The translations under genes and the position numbers were made by a program. DNA of 64,000 nucleotides from JAFGDI01 sp963662515. Its GTDB lineage: Bacteria; Planctomycetota; Phycisphaerae; Sedimentisphaerales; SM23-30. The DNA is taken from contig OY759675.1 of the NCBI GenBank assembly GCA_963662515.1, forward strand, positions 3,472,001-3,536,000. The letters are read 5' to 3'. Under the pieces are notes generated by a model. It ran no database searches. It was not told the DNA's origin and saw nothing but the letters and a program-made list of their open reading frames with translations. Positions 25,914-33,803 of the stretch are shown here, one piece after another; the first letter of the stretch is position 1; every line of letters starts with the position of its first letter.

Positions 25914-26160
25914 CCTTAGGGCGGGCAAGCCACAAACAAAAGCTATATGAAACAAGAAATAAGGTAACCGTTCACACGGTTACAGTTAACGCTGCGATCT
26001 ATGTGGGCACTGTGAACGGTCACGAAATAAGCATATTTCTCAGCAAACGCTTACGCGGCAACCGTTCGACCATATATATGCACTACTTTCAAATCTTTAA
26101 CAAGATATTTGTGCAGGCTGATAAGTTAATGTTTTTCAAGAAGATATAATCTACCACAAA
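25914..26160. repeat. Intergenic region with dispersed short repeat GTAACCGTTCACA
   Basis: After phoR, GTAACCG-TTCACA-CGGTTAC (about 25963-25982) is a palindrome. Its ACCGTTCACA arm recurs inverted as TGTGAACGGT at about 26010-26019, a perfect 10-bp inverted repeat, and AACCGTTC appears again near 26060. CCGTTCACACGGT is shared with 5787-5799. An open frame of 79 codons crosses the region but has no codon-level or family support. The structure looks like a remnant of a small element or a transcript-ending structure. Confidence 0.5.
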
Positions 26161-26172
26161 AAAAATTTTACA

Positions 26173-26214
26173 CTAACACATAGCTAATAATAATCTAACA
26201 ATTCTCTTTATAAT
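26173..26214 (+). promoter_or_regulatory. Pho box array and -10 box of pstS
   Basis: Three 7-bp repeats, CTAACAC, CTAATAA and CTAACAA, start at 26173, 26184 and 26195, exactly 11 nt apart. A TATAAT -10 (26209-26214) follows the last repeat after 7 nt. Sequence and spacing match the phoB array, so both promoters are expected to be PhoB-activated under phosphate limitation. The -10 is 46 nt from the pstS ATG, which has GGAG. Confidence 0.88.
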
Positions 26215-26260
26215 AATTCACAGATATGTAATCAAATATTAACTTAATGGAGAATTAAAA

Positions 26261-27076
26261 ATGAAAAAGATGTTTTTAGGTGCATTACTTGCTGTTAGCA
26301 GTATTATGGCAGGCTCAGCCCTGGCCGCCGACAAGCTCACTATTGATGGCTCTACTACAGTTGGCCCGATCGGTGATGCTTTCGCTGAAGTATTCAAAGA
26401 CGAGATCGAGATCACTGTAAGTAAGACCGGTTCTGGCGATGGTGCAGCCTCTCTGGTAGAAGGCCGCTGTGACATAGCTATGATGAGCAGATTCATGAAA
26501 GAAAGTGAATTTAAGGCAGCCGTAGAAAATGGTGCTATGCCCGTTGCCCATGCTATTGCTATGGATGGTGTATGCGTTGTGGTTCACCCATCTAACCCTG
26601 TAACCGCTCTGACCACACAGCAGGTAAGAGACATCTATACCGGCAAGATCACCAACTGGAAACAGGTTGGCGGAGCTGACAAGGCTATAGTAGTTATAAG
26701 TCGCGACACTTCAAGTGGCACTTATGAAACCTTTGAAGGCCTGGTCATGAAAAAGGAAAAAATGAGCGATGGCACAGAATATGTAAACTCCAATCCGCAG
26801 GCCCATACCAGAGTTAAGAGTACTGAAGGTGCTATTGGGTATGTAGGTCTCGGTTTTGTTGACCGTAATGTCAAGGCTCTGAGCATTGATGGAATTGTAC
26901 CCAATCGCAAGACTATCTCTGAAGGTGTTTTCCCGATCAGCCGGCCATTATTCCTGTTCACTAATGGCTATCCTAAACTTGGCTCACCAGCTTTCAGATT
27001 CTGCACTTACCACCTGTCAGAAGCTGGTCAGGAAATAATTGAGGCAAAAGGTTTCATACCGGTGACAGCTTACTAA
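26261..27076 (+). CDS. pstS: Phosphate ABC transporter, periplasmic phosphate-binding protein
   Basis: A 271-residue PstS with a Sec signal peptide (about residues 1-22, cleavage after SALA). The phosphate-binding signatures are present: IDGSTTVGPI near the N-terminus, KTGSGDGAASLVEGRCDIAMMSR, and ISRDTSSGTYETFE. It captures phosphate in the periplasm and delivers it to PstC/PstA. It is the first gene of pstSCAB-phoU, driven by a Pho box promoter, and its stop overlaps the pstC start (TAATG). It has no lipobox, so a soluble protein is expected. Confidence 0.96.
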   Translation: MKKMFLGALLAVSSIMAGSALAADKLTIDGSTTVGPIGDAFAEVFKDEIEITVSKTGSGDGAASLVEGRCDIAMMSRFMKESEFKAAVENGAMPVAHAIAMDGVCVVVHPSNPVTALTTQQVRDIYTGKITNWKQVGGADKAIVVISRDTSSGTYETFEGLVMKKEKMSDGTEYVNSNPQAHTRVKSTEGAIGYVGLGFVDRNVKALSIDGIVPNRKTISEGVFPISRPLFLFTNGYPKLGSPAFRFCTYHLSEAGQEIIEAKGFIPVTAY

Positions 27077-28077
27077 TGAATAATACAGATATAAATCAAA
27101 CTAATAATGACGAAGTGGTTGTATTTACACGACCACTTCGTCGCACTATAACTGAAGACCTCAGCGGATATATCGCCACAAAAGCAGGTCATAGTATCCT
27201 CTTTCTGATAACTTCCGTTTCGGTACTGGCAGTGTTCCTTATCTTCTTCTTTGTCATTCATGAATCAGCCCCCTTCTTGTTTAAGGGTGGGCTGTCACAA
27301 AGCTGGCAAAGAATAACGGAATTTCTGGGCAGTACCCAATGGTACCCGCAAAAAGAAGCCAACCCCGAATTTGGTGCTTTGGCTATCATTGTCGGCTCGC
27401 TTTATGTTACTATCTGCTCGCTGCTCATAGCTGTTCCTCTGGGTCTTATGTGTGCTTTCTTTCTCAGTGACATAGCCCCGTTTGGCCTGCGTCAGATATG
27501 TAAGCCAATAATTGAAATACTGGCGGCCATACCATCTGTCGCTTACGGTGTATTTGCCGTCATGGTCGTTGCTCCCTGGATGCAAAATAATCTGGGATTC
27601 AGCACCGGCACAAATGCCCTCAATGCCTCCCTTATTCTATCGGTTATGGCCTTACCTACGATCATAAGTGTGGCTGAAGATGCTCTTTCAGCTGTAGGTC
27701 GAGAAATCAGAGAGGCATCATATGCCCTGGGTGCAACCAGAGCAGAAACACTCATACAGATAGTCTTGCCCACCGCCCACAGCGGGATAGTAGCAGCAGT
27801 TATCCTTGGAATGATGAGAGCATTGGGCGAAACTATGGTAGTCTGGATGGCTTCTGGTAATGCCAGCAGAATACCAACCCCATGGTGGGATCTCTCTCAG
27901 GCGGTACGCACTATGACAGCAACGCTGGCCGGTGAACTTGGAGAAGTGCCAAAAAACACCGACCACTACCATGTTTTATTTGCCCTGGGCCTGTTGCTTC
28001 TTATATTCTCTTTCGGTCTGAATATGGCCAGTGAATATTTCATGGCCCGCTTCAAAAAAGTTAAGGGGATAAAATAA
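27076..28077 (+). CDS. pstC: Phosphate ABC transporter permease PstC
   Basis: A 333-residue inner-membrane permease with about six TM helices; the first is at about residues 42-65. The MetI-like permease region (about 110-325) contains the ABC-interaction EAA-type loop EASYALGATRAETLIQIVLP. A charged N-terminal segment of about 40 residues precedes TM1. It forms the PstC-PstA channel. Its start overlaps the pstS stop and its stop is directly followed by the pstA ATG, so translation is coupled. Confidence 0.95.
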   Translation: MNNTDINQTNNDEVVVFTRPLRRTITEDLSGYIATKAGHSILFLITSVSVLAVFLIFFFVIHESAPFLFKGGLSQSWQRITEFLGSTQWYPQKEANPEFGALAIIVGSLYVTICSLLIAVPLGLMCAFFLSDIAPFGLRQICKPIIEILAAIPSVAYGVFAVMVVAPWMQNNLGFSTGTNALNASLILSVMALPTIISVAEDALSAVGREIREASYALGATRAETLIQIVLPTAHSGIVAAVILGMMRALGETMVVWMASGNASRIPTPWWDLSQAVRTMTATLAGELGEVPKNTDHYHVLFALGLLLLIFSFGLNMASEYFMARFKKVKGIK

Positions 28078-29706
28078 ATGCAAAATAAAATCAGACATAT
28101 ATCAGATAATATATTTACCTACATTTCTACCGGATCGATCCTGATACTGGTTGCCGCCCTGCTGTTATTCTTAGTACCAATGTGTGTAAAAGGGGTCAAG
28201 GCCGTAGTATTCAGCGGAACAGTAGAATTCCGGAAGATGCAGGCAGAAAGGTACAATCGCATTGACCTTGAAGCCCTGAATGCAGAAATAGAAAACACAA
28301 ATAAGGTCAGAGATGAAATATATGCCATTATGGACGATTTCAGTCATGGCATTGACACTTCTACTCTTGTAAGCCAGGTCAAAGGGCTTTACCGCGACTA
28401 TGGCGAACAATTGCGTTTCCTGGGAACAGACAAAGACAAATACACAGCCTTGCGAGCTGATGCCAAATTGATCAGAGATGAAATGCTCGCTGCCTTTGAG
28501 ACAACAGATGTTACAGTTATAAATGAGCATCTCAACACTATTGAGTCTTATCGCAGCCGACCGGAATTTAAAGAGACGGCAGTTTCGACTATGCTTGAAA
28601 TTGCCGCTGAATTTCGCCAGACAGCACAGAGTGTTGACCTGTCTCATCGTGATGAATATCTGGCAGAACTGGAACAGGTCAAAGCGGAACTTCATGCCTT
28701 GTTTGGCCCCCGCCCCGGCGAAAGCAGAATGCTGGCAATGGAAAGCTATGGCGCTACCCGCTGGGATATAGCTCGTAAACACCTGCATAATCTTATCTGG
28801 CAGGAGAAATGGCTTGCCACTGATGGCAGTGAGAACCTGCAAAAGACACTTATCCGCCGGGACGATCCGGAAAAAGGTGCTTTTGCCGGTACAGAGCTGG
28901 CCCGACTGTTTCCGCTGGTCGAAAGTAAGCTCAACGCTGCTCTGAACCCGCGGCTTACATTCTACTGGCAATATTTTATCGATGACAGTACGCCGGGACA
29001 TTATTTTGGCGGTGTTGGCCCTGAGATCATCGGCACCCTGCTTTTGACCTTACTGGCAGTTCTGATCGCTGTCCCGCTGGGCGTTATCTCAGCGGCTTAC
29101 CTTATTGAATATGCCGGCGATAACCCAGGTATCCGTCTTATCCGCATCTGCATTAATACCCTGGCCGGCGTTCCCAGTATAGTCTATGGCCTGTTCGGCC
29201 TGGCTTTTTTTGTAAACTATGTAACTGGTGAACCTTGTATTCTCTCTGCCGCCCTGACCCTGGCCCTGCTTATTCTGCCGGTTATCATCCGTGCCAGTGA
29301 AGAGGCGATAAGAGCCGTCCCGCGAACATATCGTGAAGCGGCTATGGGGTTAGGTGCAGGCAAGTTTCGTACTTTTGTAACTGTAACCCTGCCGGCTGCC
29401 GGACCGGGAATCCTTACCGGCATAATACTCAGCCTGAGCCGGGCCGCTGGCGAAACAGCACCTATTCTCTTTACCGGAGCTGTCGCTCTTGGACCTGTAC
29501 CAGACTTCTCCGGCAAATGGTGGCTGCAATCAACTCGGGCCTTATCCTATGGCTGCCACGATATAACCGTAGGCGACAAACTCGCTGCCATGGTACCCCA
29601 TAATCAATTCGGAATGGTAATGACACTGATTATCCTTGTCTTGTGCCTGAATATAGCAGCCATTGTAATCCGCTCACGCATGAGCAAAAAGTTAAGAGGG
29701 CAATAA
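28078..29706 (+). CDS. pstA: Phosphate ABC transporter permease PstA, long form
   Basis: A 542-residue protein; ordinary PstA is about 280-300. The permease core is at about residues 310-540, with the EAA-type loop YREAAMGLGAGKFRTFVTVTLP and PstA hallmarks ISAAYLIEYAG and SRAAGETAPILFTGA. In front are TM1 (about 19-40) and a long, polar, helical segment (about 41-300), presumably periplasmic. Some proteobacterial PstA proteins carry a comparable extra N-terminal domain (DUF3333), but I cannot confirm homology. The ATG directly follows the pstC stop. Function as PstA is secure from the core and context. Confidence 0.93.
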   Translation: MQNKIRHISDNIFTYISTGSILILVAALLLFLVPMCVKGVKAVVFSGTVEFRKMQAERYNRIDLEALNAEIENTNKVRDEIYAIMDDFSHGIDTSTLVSQVKGLYRDYGEQLRFLGTDKDKYTALRADAKLIRDEMLAAFETTDVTVINEHLNTIESYRSRPEFKETAVSTMLEIAAEFRQTAQSVDLSHRDEYLAELEQVKAELHALFGPRPGESRMLAMESYGATRWDIARKHLHNLIWQEKWLATDGSENLQKTLIRRDDPEKGAFAGTELARLFPLVESKLNAALNPRLTFYWQYFIDDSTPGHYFGGVGPEIIGTLLLTLLAVLIAVPLGVISAAYLIEYAGDNPGIRLIRICINTLAGVPSIVYGLFGLAFFVNYVTGEPCILSAALTLALLILPVIIRASEEAIRAVPRTYREAAMGLGAGKFRTFVTVTLPAAGPGILTGIILSLSRAAGETAPILFTGAVALGPVPDFSGKWWLQSTRALSYGCHDITVGDKLAAMVPHNQFGMVMTLIILVLCLNIAAIVIRSRMSKKLRGQ

Positions 29707-29752
29707 TATCTCTGTAGCCTTAACTTCTACAGATTTTACTTCTACTCTATAA

Positions 29753-30610
29753 GTGAAAGAAAATATGATCGAAACAAATACAAAAGACCAGAATAAAACG
29801 ATAAAGATCACCTGTGACTGTCAGAGAGTAACAGACAATACTGGCATATCTGAGCAGAATGCGATAATAAATGCTAAGGACTTCTCTTTTTTCTACGGGA
29901 CCAAATGCGGCGTCAGCAAGATAAACATGAACATTCAGGCTGGCTCTGTTACTGCTATTATCGGCCCCAGCGGTTGCGGTAAAAGCACCTTCCTACGCAG
30001 TATCAACCGCATTAATGACCTGATAGCTAATACACACACAGAAGGTATGCTCTCTGTGGGCGGCCAGAATATCTATGATGCCAATACAAATCTGGTTAAT
30101 CTCCGTCAGCAAGTTGGCATGGTATTTCAACGGCCTAACCCCTTTGCCAAAAGCATATATGACAATATAACCTATGGCCCGAAACTACAGGGTATTCGCA
30201 ATCGCGCTACTCTTGATAATCTGGTCGAAAAATGCCTGCAAGATGCTGCTCTATGGGACGAGGTCAAAGACGACCTGCACAAGTCTGCCCTGGCTCTCTC
30301 TGGCGGCCAGCAGCAGCGACTGTGTATTGCCCGCACTCTGGCAACCAAACCCAAGGTTATTCTTATGGACGAACCCTGCTCAGCTCTTGACCCGCTGGCT
30401 ACTGCCCGTATCGAAGATCTTATCTTGAAACTCAAAGGTACATATACTATAGTAATAGTAACCCATAATATGCAGCAAGCAGCCCGGGTCAGCGACCAGA
30501 CAGCATTTTTCTGCATGGGCAGACTCGTTGAATATGATATAACTGAGAAACTTTTTACTAATCCACATGAAAAAGAAACAGAAGACTACATAACCGGCAG
30601 ATTTGGATAA
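29753..30610 (+). CDS. pstB: Phosphate ABC transporter ATP-binding protein
   Basis: A 285-residue ABC ATPase, slightly long because of a polar N-terminus of about 35 residues. Walker A is GPSGCGKSTF, the signature LSGGQQQR, Walker B KVILMDEP, and the switch His is in VTHNMQQAARVSD. GTG at 29753 or ATG at 29765 can be the start; neither has a strong Shine-Dalgarno. It powers phosphate import through PstCA. It is 46 nt after pstA and 72 nt before phoU. Confidence 0.96.
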   Translation: MKENMIETNTKDQNKTIKITCDCQRVTDNTGISEQNAIINAKDFSFFYGTKCGVSKINMNIQAGSVTAIIGPSGCGKSTFLRSINRINDLIANTHTEGMLSVGGQNIYDANTNLVNLRQQVGMVFQRPNPFAKSIYDNITYGPKLQGIRNRATLDNLVEKCLQDAALWDEVKDDLHKSALALSGGQQQRLCIARTLATKPKVILMDEPCSALDPLATARIEDLILKLKGTYTIVIVTHNMQQAARVSDQTAFFCMGRLVEYDITEKLFTNPHEKETEDYITGRFG

Positions 30611-30682
30611 GTTACCAATATCAGCCAGATCTAATTCCGTTTCTATAACAAATAAGATACATACAAGTTGAAAGATAATAAT

Positions 30683-31339
30683 ATGCCTAAACATTTACAA
30701 AAAGAAATTGAGAATCTCAAAAAGAGCATTTTAAATCTGGGCGCCAGAGTTGAAACTGCTGTACGAGATGCCTCACTGGCAATCGCCAGACAAGATATTG
30801 AATCAGCCAAAGTGATCATCAATAATGATGACATAATCGATGAACAAGAAGTTGATATTGAAGAAGAATGTCTCAAGACTCTTGCTCTGCACCAGCCTGT
30901 AGCTCGCGACCTGCGTTTTATCATTACGGTCCTGAAGATCAACAGTGACCTGGAGCGCATCGGCGACCTGGCCTCCAATATTGCAGAAAGGGCCGTTTTC
31001 CTGGCTGGCAAACCGAAACCAGATGTCTCATTTGATTTCGTTGCTATGGCTCAGGCCACTCAGGATATGCTCAAAAAAAGTCTCGATGCCCTGGTTAATC
31101 TAAGCGTGGAACAGGCCTATGAAGTATGTCAGAGCGATGACCTGGTTGATGAGATGAATCGCAGTGTTTATGGCATGGTACAAAAAGCCATATTATCACA
31201 CCCCGAACAGATAGAGTCACTTATCCAACTGCTCTCTGCCGCCAGATATCTCGAGCGGATCGCTGACCATACCACCAACATCGCTCAGGATATTATCTAC
31301 ATGATCGAAGGTCAGATCGTCAGGCATAAGACAAAATAA
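30683..31339 (+). CDS. phoU: Phosphate transport system regulator PhoU
   Basis: A 218-residue helical protein from the ATG at 30683; a TTG five codons upstream is possible but less likely. It has two PhoU repeats, each with the metal-binding E/DxxxD pattern (LERIGDLASNIAE and LERIADHTTNIAQDI). PhoU couples Pst to PhoR and represses the regulon when phosphate is plentiful. It is the last gene of the operon, followed by a terminator shared with the convergent gene. Confidence 0.95.
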   Translation: MPKHLQKEIENLKKSILNLGARVETAVRDASLAIARQDIESAKVIINNDDIIDEQEVDIEEECLKTLALHQPVARDLRFIITVLKINSDLERIGDLASNIAERAVFLAGKPKPDVSFDFVAMAQATQDMLKKSLDALVNLSVEQAYEVCQSDDLVDEMNRSVYGMVQKAILSHPEQIESLIQLLSAARYLERIADHTTNIAQDIIYMIEGQIVRHKTK

Positions 31340-31375
31340 AAAAGCGTTTTGTCTTAGTTACAACTTAAATGGTTT

Positions 31376-31437
31376 GAAAAAAAACGCAGTAAGCCAAAAG
31401 ACATTTTTAACTGTCTCATTGACTCACTGCGTTTTTT
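31376..31437. terminator. Bidirectional terminator between phoU and the DUF4914 gene
   Basis: ACGCAGT (31384-31390) and ACTGCGT (31426-31432) pair, with a further inner GACA/TGTC stem. T-runs stand on both sides (a run of A before and of T after), so it can end both convergent transcripts. Confidence 0.8.
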
Positions 31438-31468
31438 ATATTCGTTAGTCTGTTATTTCAACAACTGA

Positions 31469-33355
31469 CTACATCATCTTAACATAGTCTTCTACGCCGC
31501 CATCATCCAGGCAACAGGTAATAATATCCTTGCCCAACTGATCAAGCTCGGAATGCATTATCTTCTTCAACTCACGATAGAAGAAATCATACAAGATCTT
31601 AGAACCGCGATCATATCCTTCAGTACCGATCTCACGCTGAAGCTGTACCTGAAGCATCCAGCGGGGTATATGCTGACCTTCAACCTGCATCGAGTCAAGA
31701 GAATAACCCAACAGGGAACAACGAGACTCTACCAACTGGCCCGGCCTGAACGAAGCAGTACCGCGACGCGCCAGATACTCCCGGCTAATCCACTGCGGCA
31801 TAAAACCTGTCTGCCAGCAGCCAACATGCTGATTGGGTATTAAAACATATCTGACCTTCGGTGTCTGTATCATCTGCCTGAGCAGCAAATTGGCCTGATC
31901 AACTACACGCCCGGTAGCAAATGGCCAGTACGAACCAACACCCTCACTTACCAGGCCAGAGTCGGCACCACTTATACTCGGATTACCATGCCCGCGCGGA
32001 GCAACCAGACGCCAGAGCCAGGCCAGAGCCGGCGGCAGAATGTGCAGGTAACCAATTATACCATAAGTTGGATTCTCACGGGTACAAGGCGGGGTACGCA
32101 CACCAAAGCTGCGGATCATTACCTCAGCCGGGTCATTCACTACGCCGGGCATAAAACTACGGGGCATAATAACCCGCGGATTAGGACATGGCTTGCCCGG
32201 CGCATCTTCTATATGATCCCAGATAAGAGCTGTAGCATCTGGAGCCGCGTCAATATTCAAAAATATCAGCGGAGCCTTGGGATGTACTGTCTGCTTTTCC
32301 AGGTGCGGATCTGTACCGTAGCGGTCTATATGATTCACACGCAGGAACCAGGCCTGCTCTGCATCTCGAACCTCAAGAAAGCCATTAGTCTGAGCATCAA
32401 CCGGATTGGTCAGGGCCATATCGTCTGTTACCGGATACAGCTTGCAACTCTGGGTAAAGGCCAGTGTCCTGTCTTCACCGCTTATCGGGTTATGGCCCAA
32501 TAACAAACGGCCATTCGGCTCACGATGCGGATATTCAAGCATTTCGCTCTTACCACCACCACTGGCACCTTCATGCATGATAGTGGTTATGTTGTCATAA
32601 GGAGTCTCTACCTGAACAGTCGAGGCATGCAGAGTAGGCCAATTCTCTGCTTCTCCTATATTAAGCAATATACCATATACACCCTTTTTAGCACTGGGGC
32701 CTGGGTATAAATTATATGAAAAGACCTCATGGAAATTTTCCAGCCGGTTATGCACTACAACCTGTCGGCCTTTATAATGGGTATGCCTGAAAGGAGGTGC
32801 CAGATAAATGGCACTGCTGATCTCAAAATCAGCAGGCATTTCCAGCGGATTGACAAAACCCTGAAGGTCTGCCAGACCACCAATAAAGAACCCTGCATTT
32901 TTTGGAGCCAATAATATACCGCCTCGATTGGCCTTAGTATCCATGCTGCCCAGATTAAACAGGGTAACTACCAGATCCTGCCCTTTGAGCCATTCAAAGG
33001 TCTCAACACGAACCGGGTCAAAACTGCCGCCAAAGCGAGATTCATAAGTTACACGGTCCGTCTCTCGACTATCTGCCACAAATGAACAATCCGGATCACG
33101 ACGACGCAGATAAGGGTCAACATAATTCACTGTCAAACCATTACGGACTTTGGTTACTACAACTTCTACTACTTCTTTACCTTCTACCGGATAGGAGACC
33201 TCATAGGTGCCCTGTTTTTTACCGCCCATCGCCAGATCAAAGATCTCCTGCCTGCTTGTCGGGAATAAAACCGACTTAGCTCCGGCAATTACATCCTTAA
33301 TCTGAGCTGGTAAGCCCAGACCCTGCCATGATTCGATAAAATTAATACTCTGCAA
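31469..33355 (-). CDS. DUF4914-family protein, PEPCK-like P-loop
   Basis: A 628-residue protein. I place the start at a TTG at 33355 because AGGAGA stands 8 nt before it. A kinase-type P-loop GASGGGKS (residues 263-270) follows MHE, in a position and style like the P-loop of phosphoenolpyruvate carboxykinases, to which I believe DUF4914 is related. Other notable stretches are RVIMPRSFMPGV and SGADSGLVSEGVGSYWPFA. The reaction is not known; substrate-level phosphate transfer is a fold-based guess. The gene is alone, with a promoter about 250 nt upstream and a small ORF in the leader. I recognise the family from its P-loop and overall look; no close functional homologue comes to mind. Confidence 0.72.
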   Translation of the reverse strand: MQSINFIESWQGLGLPAQIKDVIAGAKSVLFPTSRQEIFDLAMGGKKQGTYEVSYPVEGKEVVEVVVTKVRNGLTVNYVDPYLRRRDPDCSFVADSRETDRVTYESRFGGSFDPVRVETFEWLKGQDLVVTLFNLGSMDTKANRGGILLAPKNAGFFIGGLADLQGFVNPLEMPADFEISSAIYLAPPFRHTHYKGRQVVVHNRLENFHEVFSYNLYPGPSAKKGVYGILLNIGEAENWPTLHASTVQVETPYDNITTIMHEGASGGGKSEMLEYPHREPNGRLLLGHNPISGEDRTLAFTQSCKLYPVTDDMALTNPVDAQTNGFLEVRDAEQAWFLRVNHIDRYGTDPHLEKQTVHPKAPLIFLNIDAAPDATALIWDHIEDAPGKPCPNPRVIMPRSFMPGVVNDPAEVMIRSFGVRTPPCTRENPTYGIIGYLHILPPALAWLWRLVAPRGHGNPSISGADSGLVSEGVGSYWPFATGRVVDQANLLLRQMIQTPKVRYVLIPNQHVGCWQTGFMPQWISREYLARRGTASFRPGQLVESRCSLLGYSLDSMQVEGQHIPRWMLQVQLQREIGTEGYDRGSKILYDFFYRELKKIMHSELDQLGKDIITCCLDDGGVEDYVKMM

Positions 33356-33386
33356 TGTTAGTTTCTCCTGATCATCTAATCAGTCT

Positions 33387-33515
33387 TTACGGGGTTCTTT
33401 CCTGAACTCCATACAAACTCACTGTAATGATCCTCTTGCGGTAAGGGTTATCTGCGTCTGACCTGACAGTACGCAATCTAGTCTCTCTAATCTCAGTACC
33501 CCATACAATCATCAT
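33387..33515 (-). CDS. Small upstream ORF in the DUF4914 leader
   Basis: A 42-codon ORF (MMIVWGTEIRETRLRTVR at its start; basic, Arg-rich) lies within the 250-nt leader, between the candidate promoter and the TTG of the main gene, ending 31 nt before it. AGGG stands 6-7 nt before the first ATG. It could be a regulatory uORF or a small protein; I do not recognise it. A chance ORF cannot be excluded. Confidence 0.4.
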   Translation of the reverse strand: MMIVWGTEIRETRLRTVRSDADNPYRKRIITVSLYGVQERTP

Positions 33516-33610
33516 AAACACCCTGAATTAATGGGTTTGCCACAATCCAGGACTATAAATGCGACCTGTCTGTCCGTCCAGCTCTACTGAACCTTCGACA
33601 AATCCATAAG

Positions 33611-33638
33611 ATAATAGCAATATTATTCAAAAAGTCAA
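33611..33638 (-). promoter_or_regulatory. Candidate promoter of the DUF4914 gene
   Basis: On the minus strand TTGACT (33638-33633) and TATTAT (33616-33611) with 16-nt spacing. It would give a leader of about 250 nt before the main start codon. The rest of the 33356-33803 gap holds nothing else I can name apart from the uORF and the rpsA terminator. Confidence 0.6.
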
Positions 33639-33730
33639 GAAAACTAAGGTTAAAAATTCCAAGACTAAGACATGAAAATATCGACAAAGCCACACGAGCA
33701 ATGTCAAGCCAACCTTGAGGAGGAATAAAA

Positions 33731-33768
33731 ACAAAAAAGCTCGCCAGAATTAACCAGCGAGCTTTTTA
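33731..33768. terminator. rpsA terminator
   Basis: AGCTCGC (33738-33744) and GCGAGCT (33757-33763) form the stem, with an A-run before and T-run after. It lies 36 nt beyond the rpsA stop, on the minus strand, and could work in both directions. Confidence 0.85.
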
Positions 33769-33803
33769 TTACTTATCAGATAAATAATCAAACCTATGTC
33801 TTA

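Noticed and set aside
25910..26149. 79-codon plus-strand frame after phoR
   Set aside because: It runs through a palindromic repeat region, has no family likeness and begins inside the phoR stop region; probably chance.
28171..29001. 276-codon minus-strand frame across pstA
   Set aside because: Antisense to the pstA extension, whose in-frame continuity with the permease core and coupling to pstC support the plus strand.
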